The notes: generated from the letters alone by a model not told the origin. A DNA stretch of 64,000 nucleotides from Neckera pumila (GCA_963969595.1 OZ018413.1:1924501-1988500), one strand, 5' to 3'; counted from the first letter of the stretch, positions 44,650 through 56,065 are shown. Translations and numbers: made by a program.

Positions 44650-45959
44650 ACCCCTAAATGCACATGACTATGTTTTCACCAAAAACACTCCAAAACTGCC
44701 ATTTCTAATACAAGTACCAAATTTTCGAAAAAAAACATTTTTGGACACATGTAACTGTAAGGTCTTGTAGTGCACTGGTTTGAGAAGATGTGGAAAGAAT
44801 TTTAGAATTTTCCACCATGCAGATTGCAAGATATTAGTGTTTGAATTAAGAAATATCCTTTTTTTGTCCCTGCAAAAATTCGGGCAGCTACACTTCACAA
44901 GGTCACATTTGTATGAAAAAATGTCCAAAATGGTGGTTACTCTTTAAATTAATTTTTGAAGTCAAATTGGCTATATGCTTGAAAATTTTCAAATCATTTG
45001 GAATTGTACAACATACAAGAAAAAAATATTAAGTAGAAAGAAGTAGAGAATGATTCAAAACACTAGATTGTTGATAATTTAGTAATGGAATTAAAAAATT
45101 CCAATCCCAATGGTTGTATTGTTGTAATAAACAATCTACACCCAATGCTTTTATTTTTTTTCAAAAATACTGAAAATTGAGTTAAACAAAGGACTTCAAA
45201 GTTTATTTTAGAGTAGAGATTCCATAACTACCCGCAAACTAAAACTCCTCATAATTTTCATCTCATCAATAAAAATGGAATGATTCATAGCTTTCCATGT
45301 ATACATCAATCTAGAGAACCAATTTCAAATTTTTATTTTTTTAAAAAGTGATTTTTTAAGAATTTTTTGAGCTGCCTGCCGAGCATTGAAAATTACATAT
45401 CATACAATAACTTTTTAACCATGAAGTAGAGAATGATTCAAAACACTAGATTGTTGATAATTTAGTAATGGAATTAAAAAATTCCAATCCCAATGGTTGT
45501 ATTGTTGTAATAAACAATCTACACCCAATGCTTTTATTTTTTTTCAAAAATACTGAAAATTGAGTTAAACAAAGGACTTCAAAGTTTATTTTAGAGTAGA
45601 GATTCCATAACTACCCGCAAACTAAAACTCCTCATAATTTTCATCTCATCAATAAAAATGGAATGATTCATAGCTTTCCATGTATACATCAATCTAGAGA
45701 ACCAATTTCAAATTTTTATTTTTTTAAAAAGTGATTTTTTAAGAATTTTTTGAGCTGCCTGCCGAGCATTGAAAATTACATATCATACAATAACTTTTTA
45801 ACCATGTAGTCAAAAGTTATCAAAATTGTCGGGCCTTGAAGCTACTCCTTGGGAAAATGTTGTGTGCAAATTTCAAGGAAAAAAAATCAAAACTCCATTT
45901 GTAGTGAGCTACCCAAAATTGCTATGTTGCCAAAAAATGGTGTTTGGGCGTTTAGGGGT
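44650..45959 (-). mobile_element. ACCCCTAAA-type element, variant A, with internal 383-bp duplication
   Basis: Ends ACCCCTAAATG and CGTTTAGGGGT with TA on both sides (44648-44649 and 45960-45961). The unoccupied site in copy A is ATATTAAAGTATG (8176-8188), so element ends and TA duplication are set by direct comparison. Without the internal duplication it would be 927 bp, the normal variant A length. Confidence 0.93.
45041..45806. repeat. Perfect two-copy tandem duplication, 383-bp unit
   Basis: AAGTAGAGAATGATTCAAAA starts at 45041 and again at 45424; I found no difference between the two units. It lies wholly inside the variant A element at 44650-45959 and occurs in none of the other A copies. 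Confidence 0.92.
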
Positions 45960-47067
45960 TAAAGTGAATACAGTTGTCTCCTCCAAATTTATATTGCCCC
46001 ATAATTTTGTAGCAGTTTAGCTATACCATCTCTTAATGATGGGGGAATATATCATCAAATACAATGATTCTCATAAGCATTCATCACTTCAATATTCACC
46101 AAAACTAATTGAGAAATTAGATTTTTTTTCAAAAAAATTTGAATATGTTGGTACAGTAATCTAATTGAATGTATAGAATGGAACCTCTCTTAGTGCATAC
46201 TCTCTTCGTGTATAATATGCAGTAAGAGAGGTAGCGCTTTGAAGCATTTATTTGTGAACAATAGTTGGAGGCCCCATAGTGAGAGGCCACATTAGCCAGT
46301 ATTCAATACAAAACCTCTCCAGTGCATACTCTCTTTCTAGTTCAAAGATTTTTACAAAAAAATTATTCTACTATACCTAAATGAGGTCTGAAATTTGACT
46401 TTTAACACAATTTCTGCTTCTTACTTAACAAAGTGAATTTGAAGTTGTCTCAAATTTGTCCATGCTTTTGATGGAGATTCAAAATGCCAACGGATTTTTG
46501 GAGGTGAAACTTCTCTTCATTCGTCAACTTTTTATAGTTCAAAGTTTTTTGGAAAAAGTTATTCTACTATTCCTAAATGAGGTCTAAAATTCTACTTTTA
46601 ACACAATTCTTTGTTTTTGACTGAACTATGAGTGCTTGAGGAACTACAAATTCTAATTTATCTATCCCACATGGGTTGTTCTACCTCCTACCACCCCATG
46701 TATATATAAAGAGTTGTCTTCTCACTTGAAAATCCAAAATAAGTTACTGATGGCAAATGGTTAGATTGCAATATTGAATTACTCAATGGATTCTTTGGAG
46801 ATTTGGCAAACCATCTTTCTCTACAAATATTTGCTGATTTGTATGTTTGGTCTTAGAATTAACAAAAGAAATGGAGCATATCATAATAAACAGCCACTAT
46901 CCCTGTAACAAAGCTTACATCAATGTTGAAAGGATGAATTTAATGGATGAGGACTCCAGAGAGGAAAAGGCAGCATCTTTTGAAGGCTACTGAATGTTAT
47001 GCTGACTACTCACTGTAGCTATATGCCTACTTTCAAATAATATATTGTTTGGGTCACTTTGGAGTGG
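45960..47067. other. Copy B segment with Emigrant/pogo-like fragments
   Basis: 45960-46180 continues the match with copy A (8180-8400). At about 46180-46340 the phrases GGAACCTCTCTTAGTGCATA and AAAACCTCTCCAGTGCATAC resemble the ends of the Emigrant-like MITE at 49553-49885, but complete ends are not visible. The rest has no recognised gene. Confidence 0.45.
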
Positions 47068-47777
47068 CCCTCTAGAGGCTTGCAATTTTCTCTAATGAAG
47101 CACCATTGTTGCCTCAAGAGACAAAATGAATGTTTGGATAGATTCTTATAATCTCAATTTTTGACGTGTTTTTTTGCAACTTTTTTTGAAGATAAAAAAA
47201 CAATAGCTTTTAGAGAATACAATTTTTGTTTCAATCAATGCAAAAGTTACGTCATCCTAAGCTCAAAGTAGAATTCTACAAGAAATAAAAGTTTCAAAGA
47301 CTTGAAATCAACCTTTTTAAACTTTCTTTTTGATAGATTGTAATTTTGTCTACAAAGAGTGCTCTGATCGATTCCATTTGGATTACCGGTAGTGATGTGA
47401 AAGTTATGAAGCATCTTGTCTTTTAAGCAGTCATAAGCATCTTCTTGAGAAAATAATATATTGGATTTGTTTTTTAGCTCAAATTTCACAATTGAAAAAA
47501 GAAAAAGTTTTATAGTATTTAGTTTGCTTTCCAAAACAATCTCACCATTGGAATTCTTGTGTTTCAATTCCATTTTGGAATATTAACAATTTCGTCTTTC
47601 CTTCAATCTATCTTGTATCTACTTTTGCTTAATGATTATGTAAAGAATCAAAATCAAATTTGACTATTTGTTTTTAATACTACTTTTTAGATTTCAACTC
47701 AGTAATTCAGCTTAAAAAATTATGAAATGAACATGTGTATTCTAAAAATTTTGAATTCAAAGATTCAAAGCCATATT
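47068..47777 (+). mobile_element. ACCCCTAAA-type element, variant B, right side lost in an assembly gap
   Basis: The interior matches the copy at 8966-9765 up to TTCAAAGCCATATT, where the run of N begins. Left end not sharply defined. Confidence 0.6.
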
Positions 47778-47977
47778 NNNNNNNNNNNNNNNNNNNNNNN
47801 NNNNNNNNNNNNNNNNNNNNNNNNNNNNNNNNNNNNNNNNNNNNNNNNNNNNNNNNNNNNNNNNNNNNNNNNNNNNNNNNNNNNNNNNNNNNNNNNNNNN
47901 NNNNNNNNNNNNNNNNNNNNNNNNNNNNNNNNNNNNNNNNNNNNNNNNNNNNNNNNNNNNNNNNNNNNNNNNNNNNN
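47778..47977. other. Assembly gap, 200 N
   Basis: Exactly 200 N, a conventional placeholder length, so the true size is unknown. It directly precedes a long palindrome, which is the likely reason the assembly broke. Confidence 0.98.
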
Positions 47978-47983
47978 ATATAT

Positions 47984-49234
47984 AGTGAGTGACGAAACTG
48001 AGTACTTTTGTGAAACGTTTTCATTCAAACAACCATACCATAAGCATCAATGGTTAAAACCCAAAAGTGTACACATGAAAGTTGTAGGGCACGACGTACA
48101 ACACGTTACCATGGAAGTTTAAAGAAAAAATTAGTTGTGATTTGAAAGAAAATTAATTCCAAAGTTTGCTATGTCAAAAACTCGGTTTTGTTCAACATAG
48201 TTTGGCTTTACTTTATCTTTTGTCAATTTTTTTTTAAAACTCCTAAAAAACTTTTTGTACTTTAGCATGTTGGTATACATCATTTTTGATTGTTGTATAC
48301 AAAAATTGAAGGACTTTCACATTTATAGAATTAAAAATATTAACAATTTGACAAACATGCAAATGATGTTGGTTCTCACAAAATTTGAGTTTTTTTTGTG
48401 GAATTGAGAGCATGGGATTGCATTAGCCATGTTAAAGAGAGTATAGGTTGCAAAATAGACCACTTTTATATCTAAATGTCCTTGTATATAAAATATTTGT
48501 TGAATTGGGCAATGTGTACAATTTATATTTTACAATTGTATAATGCATTTTTAATTTCAACTTTTGTGTTCAAAGACTAGAGTTCATGATGCATATAAAT
48601 CATCCAAAAAAATTCAAAAAATTCCGTCATCATTGTCTGTATTATCCAAAAACAGCTAATTTTCAAAAATTACACTGACATTCAAAAAATATAAATTGTA
48701 CACATTGCCCAATTCAACAAATATTTTATATACAAGGACATTTAGATATAAAAGTGGTCTATTTTGCAACCTATACTCTCTTTAACATGGCTAATGCAAT
48801 CCCATGCTCTCAATTCCACAAAAAAAACTCAAATTTTGTGAGAACCAACATCATTTGCATGTTTGTCAAATTGTTAATATTTTTAATTCTATAAATGTGA
48901 AAGTCCTTCAATTTTTGTATACAACAATAAAAAATGATGTATACCAACATGCTAAAGTACAAAAAGTTTTTTAGGAGTTTTAAAAAAAAATTGACAAAAG
49001 ATAAAGTAAAGCCAAACTATGTTGAACAAAACCGAGTTTTTGACATAGCAAACTTTGGAATTAATTTTCTTTCAAATCACAACTAATTTTTTCTTTAAAC
49101 TTCCATGGTAACGTGTTGTACGTCGTGCCCTACAACTTTCATGTATACACTTTTGGGTTTTAACCATTGATGCTTATGGTATGGTTTTTTGAATGAAAAC
49201 GTTTCACAAAAGTACTCGGTTTCGTCACTCACTG
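47984..49234. mobile_element. Long-arm foldback element of Tc1/mariner type
   Basis: Two arms of 548 bp (47984-48531 and 48687-49234) are reverse complements with only a handful of mismatches, separated by a 155-bp loop. The right terminus reads CAGTGAGTGACGAAACCGAG on the minus strand, followed by a (TA)n tract; the left terminus is the same apart from the first base. CAGT ends next to TA are typical of Tc1/mariner elements. No transposase frame is present. Transcripts through it would fold into a very long double-stranded RNA. Confidence 0.88.
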
Positions 49235-49552
49235 TATATATATATATAATCTATTTTATCCAAAAATCTGACGTGGCACTCTCTTGACCACGTTAGACTG
49301 TACATGTGGCAGAGTTTCCAGGTTGGGAATGAACTGGGAACTCACAATCTTCTTTTGGCCTCAAATCTCTTCTATGCTTTGTAGCTCTACAATTGCTCAT
49401 TCAAATTAGGCATACCTCCTAGCAAGGGAAATTCTAAGAGGAGGTTATACAATGTTATATGAACATTCAACTTTGAACTTTCATAACTTGTTTGTACAAT
49501 GTCCTAATAATGCATGTTGAAGTGCATCGAAATCTTCTTTCATGTGCCAATA
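49235..49552. other. Intergenic DNA with MITE remnants
   Basis: A (TA)n tract borders the palindrome. 49260-49375 has TGACGTGGCACTCTCTTGAC and CTCAAATCTCTTCTA, motifs of the 1557-1826 MITE family. 49380-49440 matches about 10320-10380 in copy A. Confidence 0.5.
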
Positions 49553-49885
49553 CAGTAGAACTCCTCTAAATGCATAGGTTCGGCCGGACCGCCTGACAAC
49601 ATTTATTTAGAGAGGTTCTAACCATAAGAGAGGGTCTACACAATCAGACAATGATAATCACATCTTTGTTAAATTAATACTAATGAACATTGCAGTCCAC
49701 TTGTAAGAAGGCACTTGTCCAAAAATTCCTTGAATTGTTTGTCTTGCAGTTAATGCTACTATACAATACCTAAGTTTTTTTTCCCTCAAACTTTATATAG
49801 TACCTCCTCAAGCCGGGACCAATGGGACCGGATAGTTAGAGAGGTTTTTGCAATTATAAGGGATGCATTTAGAGGAGTTCTACTG
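49553..49885. mobile_element. Emigrant/pogo-like MITE with TA target duplication
   Basis: The ends CAGTAGAACTCCTCTAAATG and its exact complement extend for 23 bp. TA flanks both sides (49551-49552 and 49886-49887). The terminal sequence closely resembles that of the Arabidopsis Emigrant MITE (pogo-type, TA target). 333 bp, non-coding. Confidence 0.88.
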
Positions 49886-50061
49886 TAATAGTCAATTAGA
49901 ATAACCTATGTTTAGTAGTTCTAAGTGTGCTCACTTGCTACGAGTGTCAATTGGAGCACTCACTTGAGGGATGCTTTATACCTAGAAGCCAATTCATTCC
50001 CCTTGAGGCTGATTGCACAAATTTCCAAACTTTTCATTGCACAAATTTCCAACCACAAAGT

Positions 50062-50360
50062 CATTAGGAAAAATTTCAGCCCTCCAGAAGGCCACGAGTT
50101 CTGCACCCGCCCAGTGCAATTATGGAAAAAAATCAAAAAAAAAAATTATCATTAAATTTTTTAAATTTAAATTTAAAAAAAAGGGTGCTGATGTGGCACT
50201 ACTAGTGCCACTTCAGATTTTTATTTTTTAAAATTTTCTGTATTTTTTCAATATTTTTTTTCCAAAAAAATATTTTTTTATTCATTCTGAAATTGTACCA
50301 AAGGGGTCCCGTATTTCAATTCCTTAACAGCCTTCTGGAGGGCTAAAATTTTTCCTAATG
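50062..50360. mobile_element. MITE with CATTAGGAAAAATTT ends
   Basis: Ends CATTAGGAAAAATTTCAGCC and GGCTAAAATTTTTCCTAATG form an inverted repeat of about 30 bp with one or two differences (CCTCCAGAAGGC continues it). Copy A lacks the 299 bp at ACCACAAAGTGCGGATTTC (about 11838-11856). The interior has a GGCACTACTAGTGCC palindrome. Superfamily uncertain; no clear target duplication. Confidence 0.85.
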
Positions 50361-50500
50361 GAGGATTTCAGCCTTTTGTCCAATCACGAGAGAGAATGTT
50401 GGGCCTCTTATACAACAGATTGGCTTAGCCTCTAGGTGCAAAGTGTCCCTTAGCCCAATGAAATTTTAGTGGTTCCTTGCTCAAGTCTTGTTGTAAGTTA

Positions 50501-51426
50501 ATCCCTAAAGTCCCATTGTCCCCTCAGGAGACAAAATGGATTTTGGGCAGGCTACTAAGGCTTCAATATTCATCATTATCTTTTGAAACTTTTTGTGAAG
50601 ATAGAAAAATACAATAGCTTTATGGGAATATAATTTTTATTATAATCAATACCCGGGAGCAAAAGTTATGGCACAAAAGGTCCTTTTTTTCGATGCAGCG
50701 GCAGAAATCTTCTCTCCCAAATTTAAAAAAAATAAATTTAAAACATTATTTTCTCATAGATTGTATTTTTATCTATATGGGACGCTTTGATTCATTTCAT
50801 TTGGATTTGTTATGTGAAAGTTATGGACAATCTTATTTTTCGGGCAATTAGAGCATCTTCTTGAAAAAATAACTTGTAGGACTCATTTCTGAATGCAATT
50901 TTCACAATTTTTCAAAAAAAATTGTTTCACAAGGCTAAGTTTGCTTGCTAAAACAATCTCACCATTAGGATTATAGTGTTTTAATCCCGTCTTAGAGCTA
51001 TTGATGATTTAGTTTTTCTTTCAATCTTGGATCTACTTCTATTTAACAATTTTTTAAAGAACGAAAATTAAGTGTACTATTTTTGAATTTTTTATCCTAG
51101 ATTCTCAACTCAATTATCCAACATAAAAAAAATTTAATTTAAAAGTCTATAGTGCAATTTTTTTTTACAAATGGTGGTCAAAGTCATTTGAAATTGCAAG
51201 TTAATGTTCAAAAAATCAAAATTTTCCAACTTTGGATGGTGATATCTTCTAATCTTTACAGTCAGACTTTATGAAATTTTTACCACATGATCTAAGATAA
51301 GTTAAGTACAAGGTCATACGGTTAGATTCTAAAAAAATATTTTTTCTCTTTTTTTAGATGAACGCAATAGAACTTGCAGTTTTGAGTTGTTTTTGACAAA
51401 AAAAATGGCCTTGGGACTTTAGGAGT
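50501..51426 (+). mobile_element. ACCCCTAAA-type element, variant B
   Basis: Ends ATCCCTAAAGTCCC and GGGACTTTAGGAGT with TA on both sides (50499-50500 and 51427-51428). It is the copy B counterpart of 11941-12850. Non-coding. Confidence 0.82.
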
Positions 51427-51469
51427 TAAACTACCGCAGACCTCTTAGCTAGCACAAATGTTACTAGCA

Positions 51470-51640
51470 TTTGTTGGAACAAGAGGGGTTCCGCCCCTCT
51501 TGTCTTTTCTCTTAGATTGCTTTTCATCTCTTTTCCTTTTCTGTTTTGCTCTTATCTGTTCAGCCCTCGTGGCTTGCCTGTCTTGTATTCTGGAATTTTA
51601 TGGCAATGGTTTGCTCCATTTGTTAAAAAGAAAAGAAAAA
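51470..51640 (+). mobile_element. LINE 3' tail fragment
   Basis: TTTTGCTCTTATCT...GCAATGGTTTGCTCCATTTG followed by an A-rich tail resembles the 3' ends of the LINE copies at 21.1 kb and (minus strand) 56.1 kb. Only the last 150 bp or so remain. It marks the left edge of the gene-bearing part of copy B. Confidence 0.6.
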
Positions 51641-52445
51641 GCATCCCTCAGTCTAAGCTCAGCTACACCAATAATGACTGTTCTGTTTCCGAAGTTTGAG
51701 TTCTTAAATGCACCTGCAAACCAAAGGCAGTGCTGCAGTTCTAAAACCAATTTCACTGTTTCTTATATTTGCAGAACTCATCTTGTTCGTCGGTCAATCG
51801 GCCCAGCCAATTCCCTTGTCGCAGTCCAAGACAGACTCACAGACTGACTTCCTGACAAATGCGAAACGCCCGGACTTTCAGGCTCCCAAAAGTCCAAACT
51901 CGATCCCAACTCCCAGGCAACCAACATCGAAATTCCACTTGAATCGTGTCCAGAACAGCAACACTGGCCGTCCGTCCGTCACCACCCACGCACAGCACAG
52001 CCAAAAGCAACGTGAGAAACGGTCGAAGGAGGCCCACAACCTCGCCGGTCCCTCAGATGCCTCATAATGGAGCCATGCCAGTGAAATGGCTCCAGTAGAT
52101 CGGCTCCACACCATTTGGGTTTGTCTTGGACCGTCCTTGCATTATTGTTTTTGCACCATGTGCTCACGGATCCTAGCTTCTATCGATCTACGTACCTTGC
52201 AGCACGAGGTCCGACCTACAACTCCACAGAGGCTCCAAGCCTGGTGCCCCGCCTGGTGTTCTCCGAATTATTGCTGAAACGAAATTAGCTAGCTAGCTTG
52301 ATATGAGCTCGGATCGTTAATAGCTTGACCCATTCTTTTGGGTTGGGAGATGAGGTTGCTCAGTTGGAAGGTGTCGGGGCTTGTGTGAGATCGATCGAAA
52401 TTGGGCTGTTGGTTTGGGTGTTGGCCGGAGATCGAGAGTTTTGAA
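51641..52445 (+). promoter_or_regulatory. Upstream region of secreted-protein gene, copy B
   Basis: Matches 12855-12910 and 13359-14048 and includes the unoccupied TTA site of the PIF/Harbinger-like element at 51704-51706. It is the probable promoter and leader. Frames here are not conserved as proteins between the copies. Confidence 0.5.
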
Positions 52446-53673
52446 ATGATGGAGAGGCAGGCATTTTCTGCGAGGAGGTTGGTGCTCGTTTTGTTGTTGC
52501 TGCTGGGATTTGTGGCGTTGGTTTCGGGAGCTTCCGAGCTGCCATTGCTGCCACCAGTGGACGTGGCGCAGTCCGGCAGAGTTCGTTTGGGAACCGCATC
52601 AGCTCCAACGCAGGTGGAGCTTCTGATGATCCGGCTCATTCGAACTTTCTTCGGAGATCAAGTGGTGAGAGACTCGCTCTTTAATTGCTTGTCAGAGTTC
52701 AAGTGGTGATTCAGCTGGGAGATTTCATGTTTTTTGTGTTTTGTAAACCATCTCATTTGGGGGAGTATTATAAGTCTTGAACAACCGTTGTTTCGTTTTC
52801 TCAAATCATCTGCAAAGCAGTAGAAGAAAAACCGTGAACGTACAGATTTGGTCCCTGAGCTCCCTGGAAGTCGTTCATTAATTATCCGTGTTGAAACCGC
52901 ATTTTCTTATCACTATTCGGAGTCTCGGCCAGCTAGGTGTTTTGGGTCATGTAATGTACGTATTTGTCATCTTGCGAAGCCTAAATTCCCCAAAGCTTGC
53001 GCTATAGTAGGGATTGTTTGACCTTGCGATTCATGATCTAAAATTTCCAAGTTTGCTGCCGATTTTTGTGAATCTAAAATTGCCTTCTTCTGGGGCCTTC
53101 TTCTGGGACCGACTTGGACATTGCTTGCAGGGGTGTCCAAGTGCAACCTTTTCTGTTCCGCAAGCATATGTGATTCGATTAGCTTAAGCAAGTCTTTTTA
53201 AGATCAGATTTTGAGGCTTAGACTTGCACTGGCCCATTTTGGAAACAAAATAGTGTAAATCCTGCTCTTGAAGTTGGAAGAGTTCTCACACCCCTAGTGC
53301 ACACAGGGAACGAAGAGCCTTCGGGGCAAACGATTTCGATATTTTTTCTAATGGACACTGTTGAGAGTGAATGTACCGTTTGAGTGAACACATTACTGTT
53401 GAGAATGAATGCACCGTTTAATGTATTGCTTCCGCTTGTTTTCAAGTCGGACAACTAAAGTCTAATCGTTATTTTTCTATTCTATGGCAGAAATGGAGTC
53501 CCTACAGTCGCAGTGATCACCTAGTACGCACACCCCATCACCGAGTTGTGCGCGAGCACCGAACTCATCATCCAAATCTGCACGATGAGCTTGCCAAGCG
53601 GCGGTTTCGTCTTCGGGGCAAGCCAGTTTCCACAACTCCGACTTCACAAGCCAGAAAACCAAGTCAAAAATAA
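52446..53673 (+). CDS. Small secreted Cys-free basic protein, two exons, copy B
   Basis: Exons 52446-52664 and 53491-53673 give 133 residues, the same length and splice phase as copy A. The signal peptide (about residues 10-28) and the His/Arg-rich second exon (KWSPYSRSDHLVRTPHH onward) are kept. Six residues differ from copy A: Ser4 to Arg, Trp6 to Ala, Ile25 to Val, Glu48 to Gly, Ile92 to Val and the last Gln to Lys. The intron and flanks contain many more changes and indels, including an extra copy of a GTTGAGA.TGAATG phrase near 53365-53420. Retention of frame and length in both copies supports a real gene under selection. The family is not recognised. Confidence 0.75.
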
Positions 53674-54011
53674 TAATTCTAGATAGAGTCCGGCTTCTGC
53701 TATAATTATGATACAAATTTGCGGATATTAGTTAGTAGTTACCAGGAGAGAGAGCCTCCGAGCCTAGCTAGCTTAAACTCTGTGTACAATTTCTGTATAT
53801 CTAGATTCCACTTGTACATTAGGTAGAAGACCTTGTAACTAGGCCCAGATCAATTAGCAAGACCTTGCCCACTGAAAGTGGTTCGGTTTCAAAACCAAGT
53901 TTAGGTTTCTACTGTAGAAACCACCACCACCACCACCATGTATGTCAGGGCCACACATGCTTCGGAGGACGGACTGCCTGGCAGTCTAAAGGTGAAATTC
54001 GATTTTGGTCA

Positions 54012-55202
54012 GGTAACTACACAAAATAGTGAAATTAGGTTGCCTTATCAATTAGGTTGCCTTACCTGAGATAACCCCTAAAGGACCAGCATGCGGTTTT
54101 AGGCAACATAATTTTTTTGGGCAGGTATGTGTGATTAGAGATTTTCATATTTTAAGCTGAAATTTTAATAGAAGGTGGGCGCAAGAAGTATCTTTCATAC
54201 GCACTAAATTTCATGACATTTGAAAATAGGATTCAAAAGTTATGGCCAAATATGTTACTTTTTTTTGTAACTGGGCAGTCTGGACAGATTAGGAAAAATC
54301 ACTTTTTTCAAAAATAAAAATTTGAAATTGGTTTTCTAGGGTTATATATACATGGAAAGCTTTTAATCATTCCATTTTGACCAATGAGTCAAAAGTTATG
54401 AGGGTTTTAGTTTGCGGGTAGTTATAGATTCTCTACTCTGAAATAAACTTTGAAGTTGTTTATTTAACTCAATTTTTAATATTTTTGAAAAAAATAAATT
54501 CATAGGATGTAGGTTGTTTATTGCAACATTACAACCACTAGGATTGACATTTTTCAATTCCAGAATTAAATTCTTAACAATTTAGTATTTTGGATCATTC
54601 TCCACTTCTTTCTACTTACTATTTTTTTGTATATGTTGTACAATTCCAAATGATTTGAAAATTTTTAGACATGTAGCCAACTTATTTAGGAAAAAGAATT
54701 CAAATATGCACCACTATTTTGGACATTTTTTCATACAAATGTGACCTTGTGAAGTGCAGCTGCCCTAATTTTCGCAAGGACAAAAAAAGGATTTTTGCCA
54801 ATTCAAATGCTAATATCTTCCAATCCGCATGGTGGAAAATTCTGAAATTTTTTCCACATCTTCTAAAACTAGTTTACTATAAGATCCTACAGTTACATGT
54901 CTCAAAGAAGTGTTTTTTTCAGAAATTTGGTACTTGTACTAAAAACGACAGTTTGGGAGTGTTTTGGGTGAAAACATAGTCATGGAACTTTAGGGGATAA
55001 ATTACCTCATGGATCAAAGCTAGTTTCACATGGAGGTGCATGTCACTCTCTGAACTAAGCTTTGAGTTCGTTCACAAATCTATTGCCATATACATGGCTC
55101 TAAAATGAATGCATCATTATACAAAAATAGTGAATATTTCTATAGTGTGGACTGTCGAGAAATTAGTCTGGGGCAACCCAATTTCACTATTTTGTGTACA
55201 CC
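54012..55202. mobile_element. MITE with about 31-bp terminal repeats, split by a variant A element
   Basis: The ends GGTAACTACACAAAATAGTG and CACTATTTTGTGTACACC form an inverted repeat continuing as AAATTAGGTTGCC and GGCAACCCAATTT. The nested element takes up 924 bp, leaving a host MITE of about 265 bp. It starts where homology with copy A stops, so the insertion is specific to copy B. Superfamily uncertain. Confidence 0.72.
54074..54997 (+). mobile_element. ACCCCTAAA-type element, variant A, nested in a MITE
   Basis: Ends ACCCCTAAAGGACC and AACTTTAGGGGA with TA on both sides (54072-54073 and 54998-54999). The interior matches 38106-39045, 41001-41929 and 44650-45959. About 0.92 kb, non-coding. 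Confidence 0.88.
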
Positions 55203-55484
55203 TAAAATTGCATATTGGATATTCTTGCCTAAAAATGTACTCCCACTATTCATACAATTCTATGATCGCTCTTAGGTACACCTATTCTCAACACTTTTGG
55301 AAATTTGTACTTTATTCACACAGTGACCAAAATGCATTCAAAGAGAATTTAGAATCCCATTGTGACTACCTATGAGATCCCACTTTTTTTTTTTTAATAT
55401 AATAGTGAAAACCATGCTAAATCATGTTGAATTGCTTAACTCAGCGATTTAAGGTGTAGTTACCTTACCCATAGAGACCTTGTT

Positions 55485-55790
55485 CCAACTTCCAATCATG
55501 ATTGTAAGATTCTTGCATTTATAGTACTGCACTCAGATGCCAAAATTGATCCAACTTCCAATCACGATTGTAAGGTTCTTGCATTTATAGTACTGCACTC
55601 AGATGCCAAAATTGAATTTTCATGTCAGATTCTCAGGGGTCCACATCACCTCACACCATTCACAAGATTGACATGTGACATTTTTTTAACAAAAATATCA
55701 TAATTTATGCCCAATTCCAACCATGACATGTGGCACTTTTGGTACAAAAATGACTTAATTTATGCCCAAATCTGACCTTCAAGTAGGGTA
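55485..55790. repeat. Two tandem arrays, copy B
   Basis: A roughly 65-bp unit (TTCCAATCA.GATTGTAAG to GATGCCAAAATTGA) occurs twice at 55485-55615, once in copy A (about 19290-19350). It is followed by about two units of the ATTGACATGTGACA repeat, against nearly three in copy A. Confidence 0.8.
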
Positions 55791-56065
55791 GTTTGTCTGT
55801 GTTATGATTCTCCAATTAAAAACCGTTGAGGCTTCTAACATTTGAATAATTGACTACACCATAAATCGTAATTATTGTAGGTACTGCCAATTATTAAGAA
55901 GTTGCTTAGCTCTACAAAAATAGGAGTATGTGAAAGTTATCTTATATGGAGTAGTTTGAAAATTTTGCAACCATGGTTAGTTTAAAGAAATTGAAATTGA
56001 GATAACAGTGAAGCTATTTTCAAAGCAAATAGGTCAGATCTTGACTTTGTACATTTAATCCACTT

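Noticed and set aside
44668..44928. A conserved-looking peptide (starting MDIFSYKCDLVKC) seen in several places
   Set aside because: It occurs wherever a variant A element occurs (38.2, 41.6, 44.7, 54.7 kb). The similarity is that of the repeat DNA; starts, stops and frames differ among copies.
47707..48122. Open frames across the assembly gap
   Set aside because: They consist mostly of unknown residues from N and cannot be evaluated.
52289..52639. Minus-strand frames opposite the first exon of the secreted-protein gene, in both copies
   Set aside because: They are open in both copies only because the plus-strand exon is conserved; no family features, and the plus-strand reading has a signal peptide and matching splice sites.
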